Positions 42,441-51,635 are shown, counted from the stretch's first letter. The stretch: 64,000 bases of DNA from Tenacibaculum sp. MAR_2010_89 (GCF_900105985.1 NZ_FNUB01000005.1:1860001-1924000); one strand, 5' to 3'. The notes: a model not told the origin generated them from the letters alone. Made by a program: numbers and translations.

Positions 42441-42470
42441 AAAACTCCCTTATTTGAAGGGAGTTTTTTT
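42441..42470. terminator. bidirectional terminator between gapA copy 2 and ridA
   Basis: ACTCCCT (42444-42450) pairs with AGGGAGT (42458-42464) with flanking A and T runs, between convergent stops at 42415 and 42484. Confidence 0.9.
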
Positions 42471-42483
42471 ATTTTAACTGTAA

Positions 42484-42864
42484 TTATTTTATAGCAATCA
42501 TACTGATTTCTACATTTACAAATTTAGGTAAATTAGCTACTTCTACTGTTTCTCTTGCAGGTGCAGTTTCTTCATTGAAATAAGTAGCATACACTTCGTT
42601 AATTTTAGAGAAATTGTTCATGTCTGAAATAAAAATTGATGTTTTTACAACATTTTCAAAAGTCATTTCAGCAGCAGTTAACACTTCTCTCATATTTTCC
42701 ATTACTTGTTTAGTTTCTAGTTCAATAGAATCTAAAACTAGTTCGCCAGTTTCTGGATTGAAAGCTATTTGACCTGATGTATATAAGGTGTTTCCACTTA
42801 ATACTGCTTGATTGTATGGGCCAATAGGAGCTGGGGCTTTACTTGTTGTTATTATTTTTTTCAT
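42484..42864 (-). CDS. ridA: RidA family enamine/imine deaminase
   Basis: The 126-residue YjgF/RidA protein hydrolyses reactive enamine/imine intermediates such as 2-aminoacrylate. APAPIGPYNQAV and LYTSGQI are at the N-terminus, and the catalytic arginine is in PARETVEVANLP, which distinguishes RidA proper from inactive relatives. It follows lptD by 26 bases on the same strand. Serine dehydratase in this window produces the toxic 2-aminoacrylate, but the two genes are 6 kb apart in different units. Confidence 0.95.
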   Translation of the reverse strand: MKKIITTSKAPAPIGPYNQAVLSGNTLYTSGQIAFNPETGELVLDSIELETKQVMENMREVLTAAEMTFENVVKTSIFISDMNNFSKINEVYATYFNEETAPARETVEVANLPKFVNVEISMIAIK

Positions 42865-42890
42865 GAAATTATATGTGTGTTTGTTTAGTT

Positions 42891-45599
42891 TTAAAATAAT
42901 ACCCTATCTGGTGGTTTGTTTTTGTCCCATTTTAAGTCTCTTAATACAGATGACTTAACACCAATAAAAAAGTTGTAAGAAGCAAATTGACCGAAAGGAG
43001 TCCAAGAAAAATTAAAATTCCAACTATCTAAATCTCTAGCAAATCTTAATGTGGTATTAGTAAAGGCATTTCTTTTTATGTCATAACCAGAATTGATTCC
43101 TACTTTCCATTTAGGAGATAATTCCACATTACCGCTAAACATTAATGAATTGTTACCAATACCACTAACTATACCATTATTACTGTAATTAACGGCATAT
43201 ACTATATTAAGGTTCCAAGGAATGTTTGCTTTATATAAGTTAGCTTTTTTTGTAGTATTTTCAGAATTTAAATTGTTTTGAGTATTGCTAGGGTTAGAAC
43301 TGAAATCATTTGTAGCGGGAAGGTTTTCTCCAAAAACATCAGGGGTGTTTTGAGCACCATTTCCAGATTTATTTTCACCTTTTTTTTCTTCTTTTTTGTC
43401 AAAATCTCTACTAGAAATAGAATAGTTTGCACTAATTCCAACATTTGTAATTCTAAATATATCAGAATTAAATTTGTCAATTAAATTCCCCTTGCTGTCT
43501 ACTTGATATGGGTTTAGAGTAGCGTTAAGGTTTACTGCTAATTTATCTTTAAAAAGACGAGTACCTGCACTAGCTTGTACTGGGCTCCAGCGTAAACTAT
43601 CGGCAGCAATATTATAGCTACTGCTAAAGTTTAAGTTGTTTAAAATAGTTATCTTTTGATCTTCTTCATCACTGTCAGGATCTTTGGGGGCTACTTTAGC
43701 TTCTAATACATTGTTTAAAGAAATACCTATTGAATTTGATACACCGCTTGCAGGAGTTCCATAAATCCCTCCCTCAAAAGGAGAGTAAGTTAATAAGTCG
43801 TTAGGGTTGCTACTTTGTTGTACTTGTAGGTTATGGTTTTTAGCAAAATCTGGTCGATAACCATAAGAAATTGAAGGTCTAAACGTATGTCTAATAGCTT
43901 TTAATCTTCCTTTTTTAAAGTTAAAAGTACCATATACATTAGTAGAAAGTGAAACTCCAAAATTATAATCATTAAAACGATTAAATCCACTTATAGTATC
44001 ATTAACAACCGCACCTTGATTACCATTTGAATTACGTATATTAGGGTCAAAACGTTTATTAATTTTTCTAAAATACCAAACATCTTTATAATTTACACTT
44101 GGTGATAAAGTAAAATATTTAAAAGCTTTTATATTAGTATTTGCACTTGTGTTATGTTGAATTCCGGCATTTGCTTTTTTAAACATCATAGGTTTAAAAA
44201 ACTCTGCATCTGTAGTGTTAATTCTATATTCTCCACTCATACTATAACCAATTCCCATTTTTTGAATAGGGTTATCTTTTAAACCACCTTTACCAGTAAA
44301 AGGATAAATTCTATCCATGTTTACTTGTAGTGAAGGAAGTGTCATAGTAATAGAATTATTGTTGGTGTTTTGAGAATGTGTAGCTGTAACATTCATGTTA
44401 AAAGGAGTGCCAACAAAGTTTTTAAAATATGATATAGAAGAACTTAAAGTGTTTGTTAATCGTTGAGAGTTATTTAACTCGTTAATAGATTGATTGTAAT
44501 ATTGACTACTACCAACATTAACAGAAGCTGAAAATCGGGAGTTTGGACTCGATTTTGAATCTTGGCTATGGTTCCATCGAATATTGAAATTAGATCGTTT
44601 ACTATAGCCAGTTAAACCTCTAACTCCTTCAATAATATTTTCAAATCTAACACTGAAATTACCACTGAATTTGTAACGTACGTAATAATCAGAGTCACTG
44701 CTAAGCCCCCAACTACCATTAGTATATATATCACCTAAAAGAGTTAAATCAAAATAATCACTTAAAGCAAAGTAATATCCTCCATTAGATAAAAAGAACC
44801 CTTGGTTAGAACGTTCACCATAAGATGGAATAATAAATCCTGAAGAACGTTTATCTGCTAAAGGGAAATATGCAAAAGGTAAAAATAAAGGAGTTGGAAC
44901 GTCTGCTATTACTAAATGACTTCCTCCAACTATAATTTTTTTACCAGGTACTAGCTTTGCTTTATTTGTAGCAATATAAAAATCAGGATTTTTCTTTTTA
45001 GAAGTTGTAAAGCGAAGTTTACGCATAAAAACCGTTGAATCATTAACCCGTTTGGTTTTTTCACCATAAGTAATTATACCACTTTGAACAGTTTTAACTC
45101 CATAAACTAATGCCTTTTTTGTTTTAAAATTAAAAAGGATAGAGTCTTGTTCACTTTCTTGATCTCCTTGTTTAAAAACAGGTCTTTGATGGTAGCCTAA
45201 ACTATCTTTTATACCTTTAGCGTACAAAGTGTTTTTCTTGTAATCTAAAATAATAATACCAGCTTTTAAATCTATATCGGTGTATGTAACTCTAGCTTTA
45301 TTGTATAAAGTTACAGTTCTGTTTTTTGCATTTTGTATTGTGTAATCTTCAGCGTCATGGGTAATAATACCATCAATAACCTCTTTGGGTTTTATTGAAT
45401 CAGTAACGGTTGAGTCTTTGATTTTTTTTAATTTACTTTCTTTTTTGACATTAAAAAGAGTGTCTTTAGAAATTTTTAACTCCTTTTTTTGTTGAGGTTT
45501 CTGAGAGCTAATCCCTTTTTTACCAAATTCTTGAGCGTTACTTAATTGAAAACAAAAAAGGTAGAAAGCTAAAAGTATGTAAGTTAGATTTGTTTTCAA
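42891..45599 (-). CDS. lptD: LPS-assembly outer-membrane protein LptD (OstA family)
   Basis: LptD with LptE inserts lipopolysaccharide into the outer leaflet. The 902-residue protein has a signal peptide ending SNAQ, a periplasmic jellyroll (about 70-250; ARVTYTDIDLKAGIIILDY, KKALVYGVKTVQSG) and then a long C-terminal beta-barrel with the PSYGERSNQGFFLSNGGYYFALSDYFDLTLLGDIY landmark region near residues 275-310. It ends in Phe, as outer-membrane barrels do. Bacteroidota LptD proteins are highly diverged from E. coli, so the call relies on domain order and landmarks. It is followed by ridA and is divergent from the amidase gene. Confidence 0.9.
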   Translation of the reverse strand: MKTNLTYILLAFYLFCFQLSNAQEFGKKGISSQKPQQKKELKISKDTLFNVKKESKLKKIKDSTVTDSIKPKEVIDGIITHDAEDYTIQNAKNRTVTLYNKARVTYTDIDLKAGIIILDYKKNTLYAKGIKDSLGYHQRPVFKQGDQESEQDSILFNFKTKKALVYGVKTVQSGIITYGEKTKRVNDSTVFMRKLRFTTSKKKNPDFYIATNKAKLVPGKKIIVGGSHLVIADVPTPLFLPFAYFPLADKRSSGFIIPSYGERSNQGFFLSNGGYYFALSDYFDLTLLGDIYTNGSWGLSSDSDYYVRYKFSGNFSVRFENIIEGVRGLTGYSKRSNFNIRWNHSQDSKSSPNSRFSASVNVGSSQYYNQSINELNNSQRLTNTLSSSISYFKNFVGTPFNMNVTATHSQNTNNNSITMTLPSLQVNMDRIYPFTGKGGLKDNPIQKMGIGYSMSGEYRINTTDAEFFKPMMFKKANAGIQHNTSANTNIKAFKYFTLSPSVNYKDVWYFRKINKRFDPNIRNSNGNQGAVVNDTISGFNRFNDYNFGVSLSTNVYGTFNFKKGRLKAIRHTFRPSISYGYRPDFAKNHNLQVQQSSNPNDLLTYSPFEGGIYGTPASGVSNSIGISLNNVLEAKVAPKDPDSDEEDQKITILNNLNFSSSYNIAADSLRWSPVQASAGTRLFKDKLAVNLNATLNPYQVDSKGNLIDKFNSDIFRITNVGISANYSISSRDFDKKEEKKGENKSGNGAQNTPDVFGENLPATNDFSSNPSNTQNNLNSENTTKKANLYKANIPWNLNIVYAVNYSNNGIVSGIGNNSLMFSGNVELSPKWKVGINSGYDIKRNAFTNTTLRFARDLDSWNFNFSWTPFGQFASYNFFIGVKSSVLRDLKWDKNKPPDRVLF

Positions 45600-45691
45600 T
45601 ATATTAAATACTATTTTTGTGTTTAATTAAATATATGGCTTACTATTTGCGTTAACAAATTTTAAATGTCAAAATTACTTAAAATTTATTG

Positions 45692-46918
45692 ATGAAAATC
45701 TTAAAATTCACCAAAAATAATATCAAAAATTTAACTTTTATATTTTTTATAGGAATTACTTTTTTTACGTGCGTTACATCGGTAAACGCTCAAAAGAAGT
45801 ATGTTGTTGTTCTTGATGCTGGGCATGGAGGGAAAGATCCAGGTAATCTAGGTAACGGATATAGAGAAAAAAATATAGCACTACGTGTTGCGTTAGATGT
45901 AGGTAAAGAATTACTAACATCTAGAGATATAAAAGTTGTTTTTACCCGAAAAAAAGACGTTTTTGTAGAGTTACATAACAGGGCGAAAATAGCAAATAAC
46001 AAAAAAGCAGATTTATTTGTTTCTATTCATTGTGATTCATATTCTAAAGATAGAGCACATGGAGCAGGAACTTTTGTTTTAGGATTAAGAGGTAATAGCG
46101 GAAATTTAGAAATAGCAAAAAGAGAAAATGCTTCTATTTTATACGAAGATAATTACGAACAAAATTATGACTATAATCCAAACTCTCCTGAATCACTAAT
46201 CGGTTTATCAGTGTTACAAGAAAAAAACTTAGATAATAGTTTAGCGATAGCTGGTCATATTCAATCTAATTTTTCTAATTTAAAAAGGTTTGACAGGAAA
46301 GTAAAACAAGATAACTTTTTAGTATTAAGAGAAACGATTATGCCTAGTGTTTTGGTAGAACTTGGTTTTTTAACTAATAAAGCTGAAGGCCGTTTTTTAA
46401 ATACTAGAAGAGGTCAAATAAAAATGGCAAAAGCCATTGCTGATGCAATAAAGAAGTACGTTAATCAATTAAAAATTAATACAGTTGGGGGTAGTCTACC
46501 TGTAATTGTTGAAAAAACTAAAAAAGAAATTGTAGCTAAAAAGAAGCCAGCACCAAAAGAAATAGTTACTAAAAAAATAGTTACACCAAAAAAGAAAGTT
46601 AAAAAAGATAAAAAGAAAACTCAAAATATTGTTGTAAAAAAGCAAAAGATAAATAAATCTTTAATAGAGTTTAAAGTTCAAATTGCAGCTTCTAAAAGAA
46701 GTCTAACAAAAAATAATTTTAATTTAAAAGGATTGAGAAACGTAAAATCATTATTTATTGATGGGTATTATAAATATTATTATGGTAATACTGTTGTTTT
46801 TCAAGAGATTAAAAAGTTTTTGTCTGAAGCAAGAAAGGCAGGACATAAAGATGCTTTTGTTGTAGCCTTCAAAGGAGGAAAAAAGATTTCAATAAAAGAA
46901 GCATTAAAAACAAAGTAA
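45692..46918 (+). CDS. N-acetylmuramoyl-L-alanine amidase (Amidase_3) with SPOR-like tail
   Basis: The ATG at 45692 starts a signal peptide (ending SVNAQ); the TTG one codon earlier is not preferred. The Amidase_3 domain shows the zinc ligands in DAGHGGKDPG (His), YREKNIAL (Glu) and VSIHCDS (His), and the catalytic Glu in LVELGFLTN. A Lys/Thr/Pro-rich linker (about 270-325) leads to a C-terminal SPOR-like domain (FKVQIAASKRSL...) that would bind denuded glycan strands at the division site. The 408-residue protein cleaves peptide stems from peptidoglycan in the periplasm. It is divergent from lptD with 92 bases between, and 65 bases precede the MlaD-like gene. Confidence 0.93.
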   Translation: MKILKFTKNNIKNLTFIFFIGITFFTCVTSVNAQKKYVVVLDAGHGGKDPGNLGNGYREKNIALRVALDVGKELLTSRDIKVVFTRKKDVFVELHNRAKIANNKKADLFVSIHCDSYSKDRAHGAGTFVLGLRGNSGNLEIAKRENASILYEDNYEQNYDYNPNSPESLIGLSVLQEKNLDNSLAIAGHIQSNFSNLKRFDRKVKQDNFLVLRETIMPSVLVELGFLTNKAEGRFLNTRRGQIKMAKAIADAIKKYVNQLKINTVGGSLPVIVEKTKKEIVAKKKPAPKEIVTKKIVTPKKKVKKDKKKTQNIVVKKQKINKSLIEFKVQIAASKRSLTKNNFNLKGLRNVKSLFIDGYYKYYYGNTVVFQEIKKFLSEARKAGHKDAFVVAFKGGKKISIKEALKTK

Positions 46919-46983
46919 ATTAAATACTAACTGCCCAATAACTCCAAAATAATTGTTATTTTCGCTTGTAATAATTTTTTTAG

Positions 46984-47943
46984 ATGTCTAAGGAGTTAAA
47001 AACAGGAATTGTAGCAGTTGTAATCATAGCATTATTTGTATGGGGGTATAATTTTTTAAAAGGACAAGATCTTTTTAGCCCAAATGCAAGACATTTTTAT
47101 GTTGAATATGATAATATAAATGGACTAAATCAAGCTAGTTTAGTAACCATAAATGGATTAAAAGTAGGTAAAGTTGCAGAAATAAACTTTAGCTCTAATC
47201 CTGAAAGAAAAGGAAAAATAGTTGTTAAAATTTTTCTTGAAAATAAATTTAAATTTTCTAAAAATAGTATCGCCAAGATTTATTCAGCTGGTTTAATGGG
47301 GGGGCAAAATTTAGCTATTGTACCATTTTATGATGGCGAAGAAGCAAAAACTGGAGATTTTCTAAAAGGAAAAGTAGAGTCAGACCTTATAGCTTCTTTA
47401 AGTGAAAAGTTAAGCCCTAAAATAGAAAGTACATTGGTTGGTGTTGATACCTTGGTAAATGCTTTAAATCAAGTTCTTAATACTAAGTCAAGAGAAAGTT
47501 TAAATAGAAGTATTTTAGGACTTGAAGGAACTATTTCTGATGTTCGAAAAACTTTAGCTTCAGTAAATCACTTAGTAACTAGTAATAGATCAAATTTAGA
47601 TTCTACTCTAAATAATGCTAAAAAAATAACAGATAATTTTTCTAAAGTGTCTGAAGAATTAGCCAAAGCTAACCTTTCACAAACGGTAAAGAAGCTTGAA
47701 ACGGTATTAGCCAGTGCTAATGTCATATTATCAAATGTTAAAAGTGGTAAAGGAACTCTTGGTAAATTAATGACAGATGAAAAAATGTATACTAACTTAA
47801 CAAACGCTTCTAAAGAAATGGAAGAGTTGTTACGTGAGTTAAAATTAAATCCAAAACGATTTGTACATTTTTCATTATTTGGAAAAAAAGCTAAGCCATT
47901 TAATAAAGAAAAAAATAAGAAAAATATAAGTAATACTAAATAA
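46984..47943 (+). CDS. MlaD/MCE-domain lipid-transport protein
   Basis: The 319-residue protein has one N-terminal membrane helix (about 7-24), an MCE domain (about 35-115; VEYDNINGLNQASLVTINGLKVGKV, YSAGLMGGQNLAIVP), a long helical region with weak coiled-coil character, and a basic C-terminal tail. MCE proteins bind phospholipids and shuttle them across the periplasm with an ABC transporter (MlaFEDB). No mlaE or mlaF gene is next to it here. It sits with lptD and the amidase, suggesting an outer-membrane maintenance neighbourhood. Confidence 0.9.
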   Translation: MSKELKTGIVAVVIIALFVWGYNFLKGQDLFSPNARHFYVEYDNINGLNQASLVTINGLKVGKVAEINFSSNPERKGKIVVKIFLENKFKFSKNSIAKIYSAGLMGGQNLAIVPFYDGEEAKTGDFLKGKVESDLIASLSEKLSPKIESTLVGVDTLVNALNQVLNTKSRESLNRSILGLEGTISDVRKTLASVNHLVTSNRSNLDSTLNNAKKITDNFSKVSEELAKANLSQTVKKLETVLASANVILSNVKSGKGTLGKLMTDEKMYTNLTNASKEMEELLRELKLNPKRFVHFSLFGKKAKPFNKEKNKKNISNTK

Positions 47944-47957
47944 ATATTATCTTTTTA

Positions 47958-48560
47958 ATGAGTTGGATTAAAATAATTTCGTTTAATGAAGCGCAAGGAA
48001 AATTAAAAAGGTTATATTCAAAAGTAACAGGACCTAATAATAATGTAGACAACATTATGTTAATTCATGGCTTAAGACCACATACAATGGTAGGTCATAT
48101 GTCATTGTATAAAAACGTACTACATAATAGTAATAATACACTTCCTAAATGGTATTTAGAAACACTAGGAGTTTATGTTAGTATATTAAATAAGTGTGAT
48201 TACTGTATTGAGCATCATTTTTTAGGATTGAAAAAGTTATTAAAGGACGACGAAAAATCTGACTCTATAAGAAAACAACTTGAGTTAAATAGTTATGAGT
48301 CTATTCTAGATCATAAGTATATTGAAGGATTAAAGTATGCTGAGAAATTGACTTTAGAACCTAATAAGTTAATAGAAGAACATATAGAAAAACTGAGAAA
48401 GAAAGGATTAACTGATGGAGAAATTCTTGAAATAAATCAAGTGGTTAGCTATTTTAATTATGCTAACAGAACGGTTTTAGGATTAGGAGTTTCTACAAAA
48501 GGAGATGTTTTAGGTTTATCACCTAACAGCTCTGAAGACGATAATTGGAATCATCAATAA
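47958..48560 (+). CDS. AhpD-like / carboxymuconolactone decarboxylase family protein (peroxidase-related)
   Basis: The 200-residue, mostly helical protein carries the AhpD-type CxxC plus His motif in NKCDYCIEHHFLGL, the redox-active disulfide and proton relay of alkylhydroperoxidase-like proteins. The overall length is typical of the uncharacterised peroxidase-related subfamily. It lies 14 bases after the MlaD-like gene and 16 before the iron-sulfur gene, so all four could be one transcript. No physiological partner is shown. Confidence 0.85.
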   Translation: MSWIKIISFNEAQGKLKRLYSKVTGPNNNVDNIMLIHGLRPHTMVGHMSLYKNVLHNSNNTLPKWYLETLGVYVSILNKCDYCIEHHFLGLKKLLKDDEKSDSIRKQLELNSYESILDHKYIEGLKYAEKLTLEPNKLIEEHIEKLRKKGLTDGEILEINQVVSYFNYANRTVLGLGVSTKGDVLGLSPNSSEDDNWNHQ

Positions 48561-48576
48561 AACTAACAAATAATAC

Positions 48577-49893
48577 ATGGAAAATTACGTACCAAACATC
48601 TTTTTTGCAATTATTTTAATAGCAGGTATAGGATATTTTGTAATGAATGTTCGAAAGCTGATCAGAAATATTAAATTAGGTAAAGATATTGACAGAACTG
48701 ATAGAAAACCAGAGCGATGGAAAAATATGGCTAAAATAGCTTTAGGTCAATATAAAATGGTTCGCCGACCTGTATCAGGAATTTTACACGTAGTAGTTTA
48801 TGTAGGGTTTATTCTGATTAACATTGAAATGCTTGAAATAGTTATCGATGGATTATTTGGAACGCATCGTGTTTTTCAACCAATATTGGGTGATACTGTA
48901 TATGGTTTTTTAATTGGGAATTTTGAGGTTTTAGCACTTTTAGTTTTTGTTGCTGTTATTGTTTTTTGGTTCCGTAGAAATATTGAAAAGGTAAAGCGTT
49001 TCTGGAGTAAGGAAATGAAAGGATGGCCAAAGAATGATGGGAATATCATTCTATATTTTGAAATGGTTTTAATGTCATTATTTTTAATAATGAACGCAAC
49101 TGATGTTGCTTTTCAAGAAGCAGGAACCGGAAATGTTATTTCACAATTTATAGCACCTTGGTTTAATGGTTTTTCACATGAAGAATTACACACTATAGAA
49201 AAAGTTTCATGGTGGTTGCATATTGTAGGGATTTTAATATTCTTAAACTACTTGTACTATTCAAAGCACTTGCACATATTATTAGCATTTCCAAATACAT
49301 TTTTTGCTAATTTAAAACCTAAAGGACAGTTTACAAATGTAGAATCTGTTACTAAAGAGGTTAAAATGATGATGGATCCTGATGCAGACCCTTATGCAAT
49401 GCCAGAAGAAGGAGAAGAAGAAGGTGAGCCTGAAAAGTTTGGAGCATCAGATGTTACTGATTTAAATTGGGTACAATTAATGAATGCTTATACTTGTACC
49501 GAATGTGGTAGATGTACTTCGTCTTGTCCAGCTAACTTAACAGGAAAAGAATTATCTCCTCGTAAAATAATGATGGATACTCGTGATCGATTAGAAGAGG
49601 TTGGGAAAAACATAGATGCGAATGGAGGTACATTTAAAGATGATGGAAAACAATTATTAAACGATTATATTTCCCCTGAAGAATTATGGGCTTGCACAAG
49701 TTGTAATGCATGTGTACAAGAATGTCCTATAGGAATTGATCCATTGTCAATTATTATGGAAATGCGTCGTTATTTAGTTATGGAAGAGTCAGCGGCTCCT
49801 CAAGAGTTGAATATGATGATGACCAATATTGAGAATAATGGAGCACCTTGGCAGTATAGTCAAATGGATAGACTTAATTGGAAAGATGAGTAA
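48577..49893 (+). CDS. membrane-bound iron-sulfur protein, HdrC/heterodisulfide-reductase-like
   Basis: The 438-residue protein has an N-terminal membrane part with five or so helices (about 5-250), resembling the cytochrome-b/NarI-like domain of HdrE/DsrM proteins, then two [4Fe-4S] clusters: CTECGRCTSSCP at residues 307-318 and CTSCNACVQECP at about 373-384. It probably feeds electrons between the quinone pool and the soluble CCG-domain protein encoded next. The donor and acceptor are unknown. An acidic loop (PEEGEEEGEPEKF) precedes the first cluster. Confidence 0.9.
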   Translation: MENYVPNIFFAIILIAGIGYFVMNVRKLIRNIKLGKDIDRTDRKPERWKNMAKIALGQYKMVRRPVSGILHVVVYVGFILINIEMLEIVIDGLFGTHRVFQPILGDTVYGFLIGNFEVLALLVFVAVIVFWFRRNIEKVKRFWSKEMKGWPKNDGNIILYFEMVLMSLFLIMNATDVAFQEAGTGNVISQFIAPWFNGFSHEELHTIEKVSWWLHIVGILIFLNYLYYSKHLHILLAFPNTFFANLKPKGQFTNVESVTKEVKMMMDPDADPYAMPEEGEEEGEPEKFGASDVTDLNWVQLMNAYTCTECGRCTSSCPANLTGKELSPRKIMMDTRDRLEEVGKNIDANGGTFKDDGKQLLNDYISPEELWACTSCNACVQECPIGIDPLSIIMEMRRYLVMEESAAPQELNMMMTNIENNGAPWQYSQMDRLNWKDE

Positions 49894-49971
49894 AGTTTTA
49901 ACTTAATTAAAAACTTTATAATAATGAAAAGGAGCATTTAAAATTAATAATAAAAACTAATAATTTACAAT

Positions 49972-50751
49972 ATGAACGTACCAACAATGGCAGATATGAT
50001 GGCTCAAGGGAAACAACCAGAAGTGTTGTTTTGGGTAGGAGCAGCTGGAAGTTACGATGATAGAGCAAAGAAAATAACAAAAGCTTTTGTAAAAATATTA
50101 CACCAAGCTAATGTTGATTTTGCAGTATTAGGTACAGAAGAGAGTTCAACTGGTGACGCTGCTAAACGAGCTGGAAATGAGTTTTTGTTTCAAATGCAAG
50201 CAATGACTAATATAGAAGTGTTGAATGCTTATGAAGTTAAAACTATTGTAACATGTGATCCTCATTCATTTAATACCTTAAAAAATGAATATACAAGCTT
50301 AGGAGGCAATTATGAGGTTTTTCATCATACTCAATATATAAGTAAATTAATAAAAGATGGTCGCTTATCAATAGAAGATGAGATTTTAAAAAATAAACGT
50401 TTAACATATCATGATCCTTGTTATTTAGGAAGAGCAAATGATGTTTATGAAAGCCCTCGTGAATTAATTCGTCGTTTAGGAGTTAAAATGACTGAAATGA
50501 AGCGTCATAAATCTACAGCATTATGTTGTGGTGCAGGTGGAGCACAAATGTTTAAAGAGCCAGAAAAAGGTGATAAAGACATTAATATTCTAAGAACAGA
50601 AGACGCATTAGAAACTAAACCACAAATAATAGCTACTGGATGTCCTTATTGTAACACAATGATGACTGATGGAGTTAAGTTTAAGGAAAAAGAAAACCAA
50701 ATAGAGGTTAAAGACATTGCAGAGTTAATTGCTGAAGCAAATAAATTATAA
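49972..50751 (+). CDS. CCG-domain iron-sulfur protein, HdrB-like, with degenerate first half
   Basis: The 259-residue protein has the second CCG motif intact (HDPCYLGRAN, LCCGAGGAQMF, TGCPYCNTMM), which in HdrB/GlpC-type proteins holds an unusual [4Fe-4S] cluster. In the first half the equivalent positions are WVGAAGSYDD, EESSTGD and TCDPHSFN, where I remember related proteins having Cys (as in WVGCAGS, EESCTGD and CPHCFN). So one of the two clusters is probably missing. It lies 78 bases after the membrane iron-sulfur gene and is its likely soluble partner. The reaction is unknown. Confidence 0.88.
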   Translation: MNVPTMADMMAQGKQPEVLFWVGAAGSYDDRAKKITKAFVKILHQANVDFAVLGTEESSTGDAAKRAGNEFLFQMQAMTNIEVLNAYEVKTIVTCDPHSFNTLKNEYTSLGGNYEVFHHTQYISKLIKDGRLSIEDEILKNKRLTYHDPCYLGRANDVYESPRELIRRLGVKMTEMKRHKSTALCCGAGGAQMFKEPEKGDKDINILRTEDALETKPQIIATGCPYCNTMMTDGVKFKEKENQIEVKDIAELIAEANKL

Positions 50752-50777
50752 AAATATATAACCGTTAATATAAAAAA

Positions 50778-50808
50778 GGCTGTCTTATAAATGAAGACAG
50801 CCTTTTTT
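50778..50808. terminator. terminator after the HdrB-like gene
   Basis: GGCTGTCTT (50778-50786) and AAGACAGCC (50794-50802) with flanking A6 and T6. It lies between convergent genes (stops at 50751 and 50829) and can act on both strands. Confidence 0.92.
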
Positions 50809-50828
50809 CTTGGGGGACTTTTAGAAAT

Positions 50829-51086
50829 TTAATAGCTATAAACTTTTGAATCTTGTAATATTAAAAAATCAGATAAGTTTGATTTAATAAAATTTTTAAG
50901 TTTATTAGAAAATTCATAAGTAGGAACAATATCAAACTTCTTGAGTTTTGTGATATAACAAAAAGTAAGTGCAATATCTTTATCTTTTAATAAGGTGTTA
51001 CTTCTCGATCTAAAAACTTTAATTAGCATGTCATCTATGCTCCCTTTTTTAATAATACTATCTTGATTAATTGTAATGTTTGCCAT
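50829..51086 (-). CDS. small hypothetical protein
   Basis: A possible 85-residue protein (MANITINQDSIIKKGSIDDML..., ending SKVYSY) with no signal peptide, membrane segment or motif that I recognise. Support comes from its position: it ends 21 bases from the bidirectional terminator, and its composition is protein-like rather than random. I could not find a clear promoter. It might be an orphan gene or a chance frame. Confidence 0.5.
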   Translation of the reverse strand: MANITINQDSIIKKGSIDDMLIKVFRSRSNTLLKDKDIALTFCYITKLKKFDIVPTYEFSNKLKNFIKSNLSDFLILQDSKVYSY

Positions 51087-51169
51087 ATAATAAAATTTGG
51101 TTAATACTTATGTTAAAAAAATACATATCTAATTTACTGATAATTAAGTATTTGTGAAATAGGTGTATG

Positions 51170-51212
51170 CCCCTTAATTCATTTAAGGGGTTTCCCGTAG
51201 ATTTTTAAGGGG
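51170..51212. repeat. CCCCTTAA/TTAAGGGG inverted repeat plus a third half-site
   Basis: CCCCTTAA (51170-51177), five bases, TTAAGGGG (51183-51190). TTTAAGGGG is repeated at 51182-51190 and 51204-51212, 22 bases apart or about two helical turns, as expected for tandem binding of a regulator. Confidence 0.6.
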
Positions 51213-51282
51213 AATCCATTAAGTGTCTGTTAATCTAGCGTTTACCTTTTTTTGTTTTTTTATAAATCAGTAAAACTTAAAA

Positions 51283-51311
51283 CAAAATATTCTTGAAAAG
51301 AATATTTTGTG
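51283..51311. repeat. 13-base perfect inverted repeat, 3-base loop
   Basis: ACAAAATATTCTT (51283-51295), GAA, AAGAATATTTTGT (51299-51311). No T run follows on either strand, so it is not an ordinary terminator; an operator or RNA hairpin is more likely. Confidence 0.7.
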
Positions 51312-51491
51312 AGTATTCTTAAGTTACAAACTTATGTATGTTTTTGAAATACTATTTAAATAGATTTGGTAGCTTGAAAATTTATAGAGTCTAACTTTCC
51401 TATTAAAAATAACTCTTTTTTTTGTTAAAAAATAAGTTCTACGATACTAATATTTAGTGTGAGAATAATTGTAAATAAATTGATTTTTAAA

Positions 51492-51520
51492 TAATTAGCA
51501 CAATGTTTTTTTGCTAATTA
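51492..51520. repeat. 9-base inverted repeat with 11-base spacer
   Basis: TAATTAGCA (51492-51500) and TGCTAATTA (51512-51520). It is 115 bases upstream of the GT4 gene, a distance where a regulator could act, but AT richness makes chance more likely than for the other two. Confidence 0.45.
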
Positions 51521-51635
51521 CTTTATTTTAAGTATATTCATAATATTAAAGTTATATATTTTATGTTTAGAATAATTGATTTATAGGGGGACGTTCGGTT
51601 TGTTTTATTATTAACCAAATGCTTATAAATAATTT

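Larger units (their letters stand above)
51087..51635. other. 549-base intergenic region with three perfect inverted repeats
   Basis: No coding frame. It contains three separate inverted repeats (51170-51190, 51283-51311, 51492-51520) and a direct copy of one arm (51204-51212). It is upstream of the GT4 / receiver-GT2 genes and divergent from the small gene at 50829. Likely regulatory, or encoding a small RNA. Confidence 0.6.

Noticed and set aside
43268..43484. Frames on both strands inside lptD
   Set aside because: Overlap lptD in other frames at a low-complexity Lys/Asn-rich stretch; no support.
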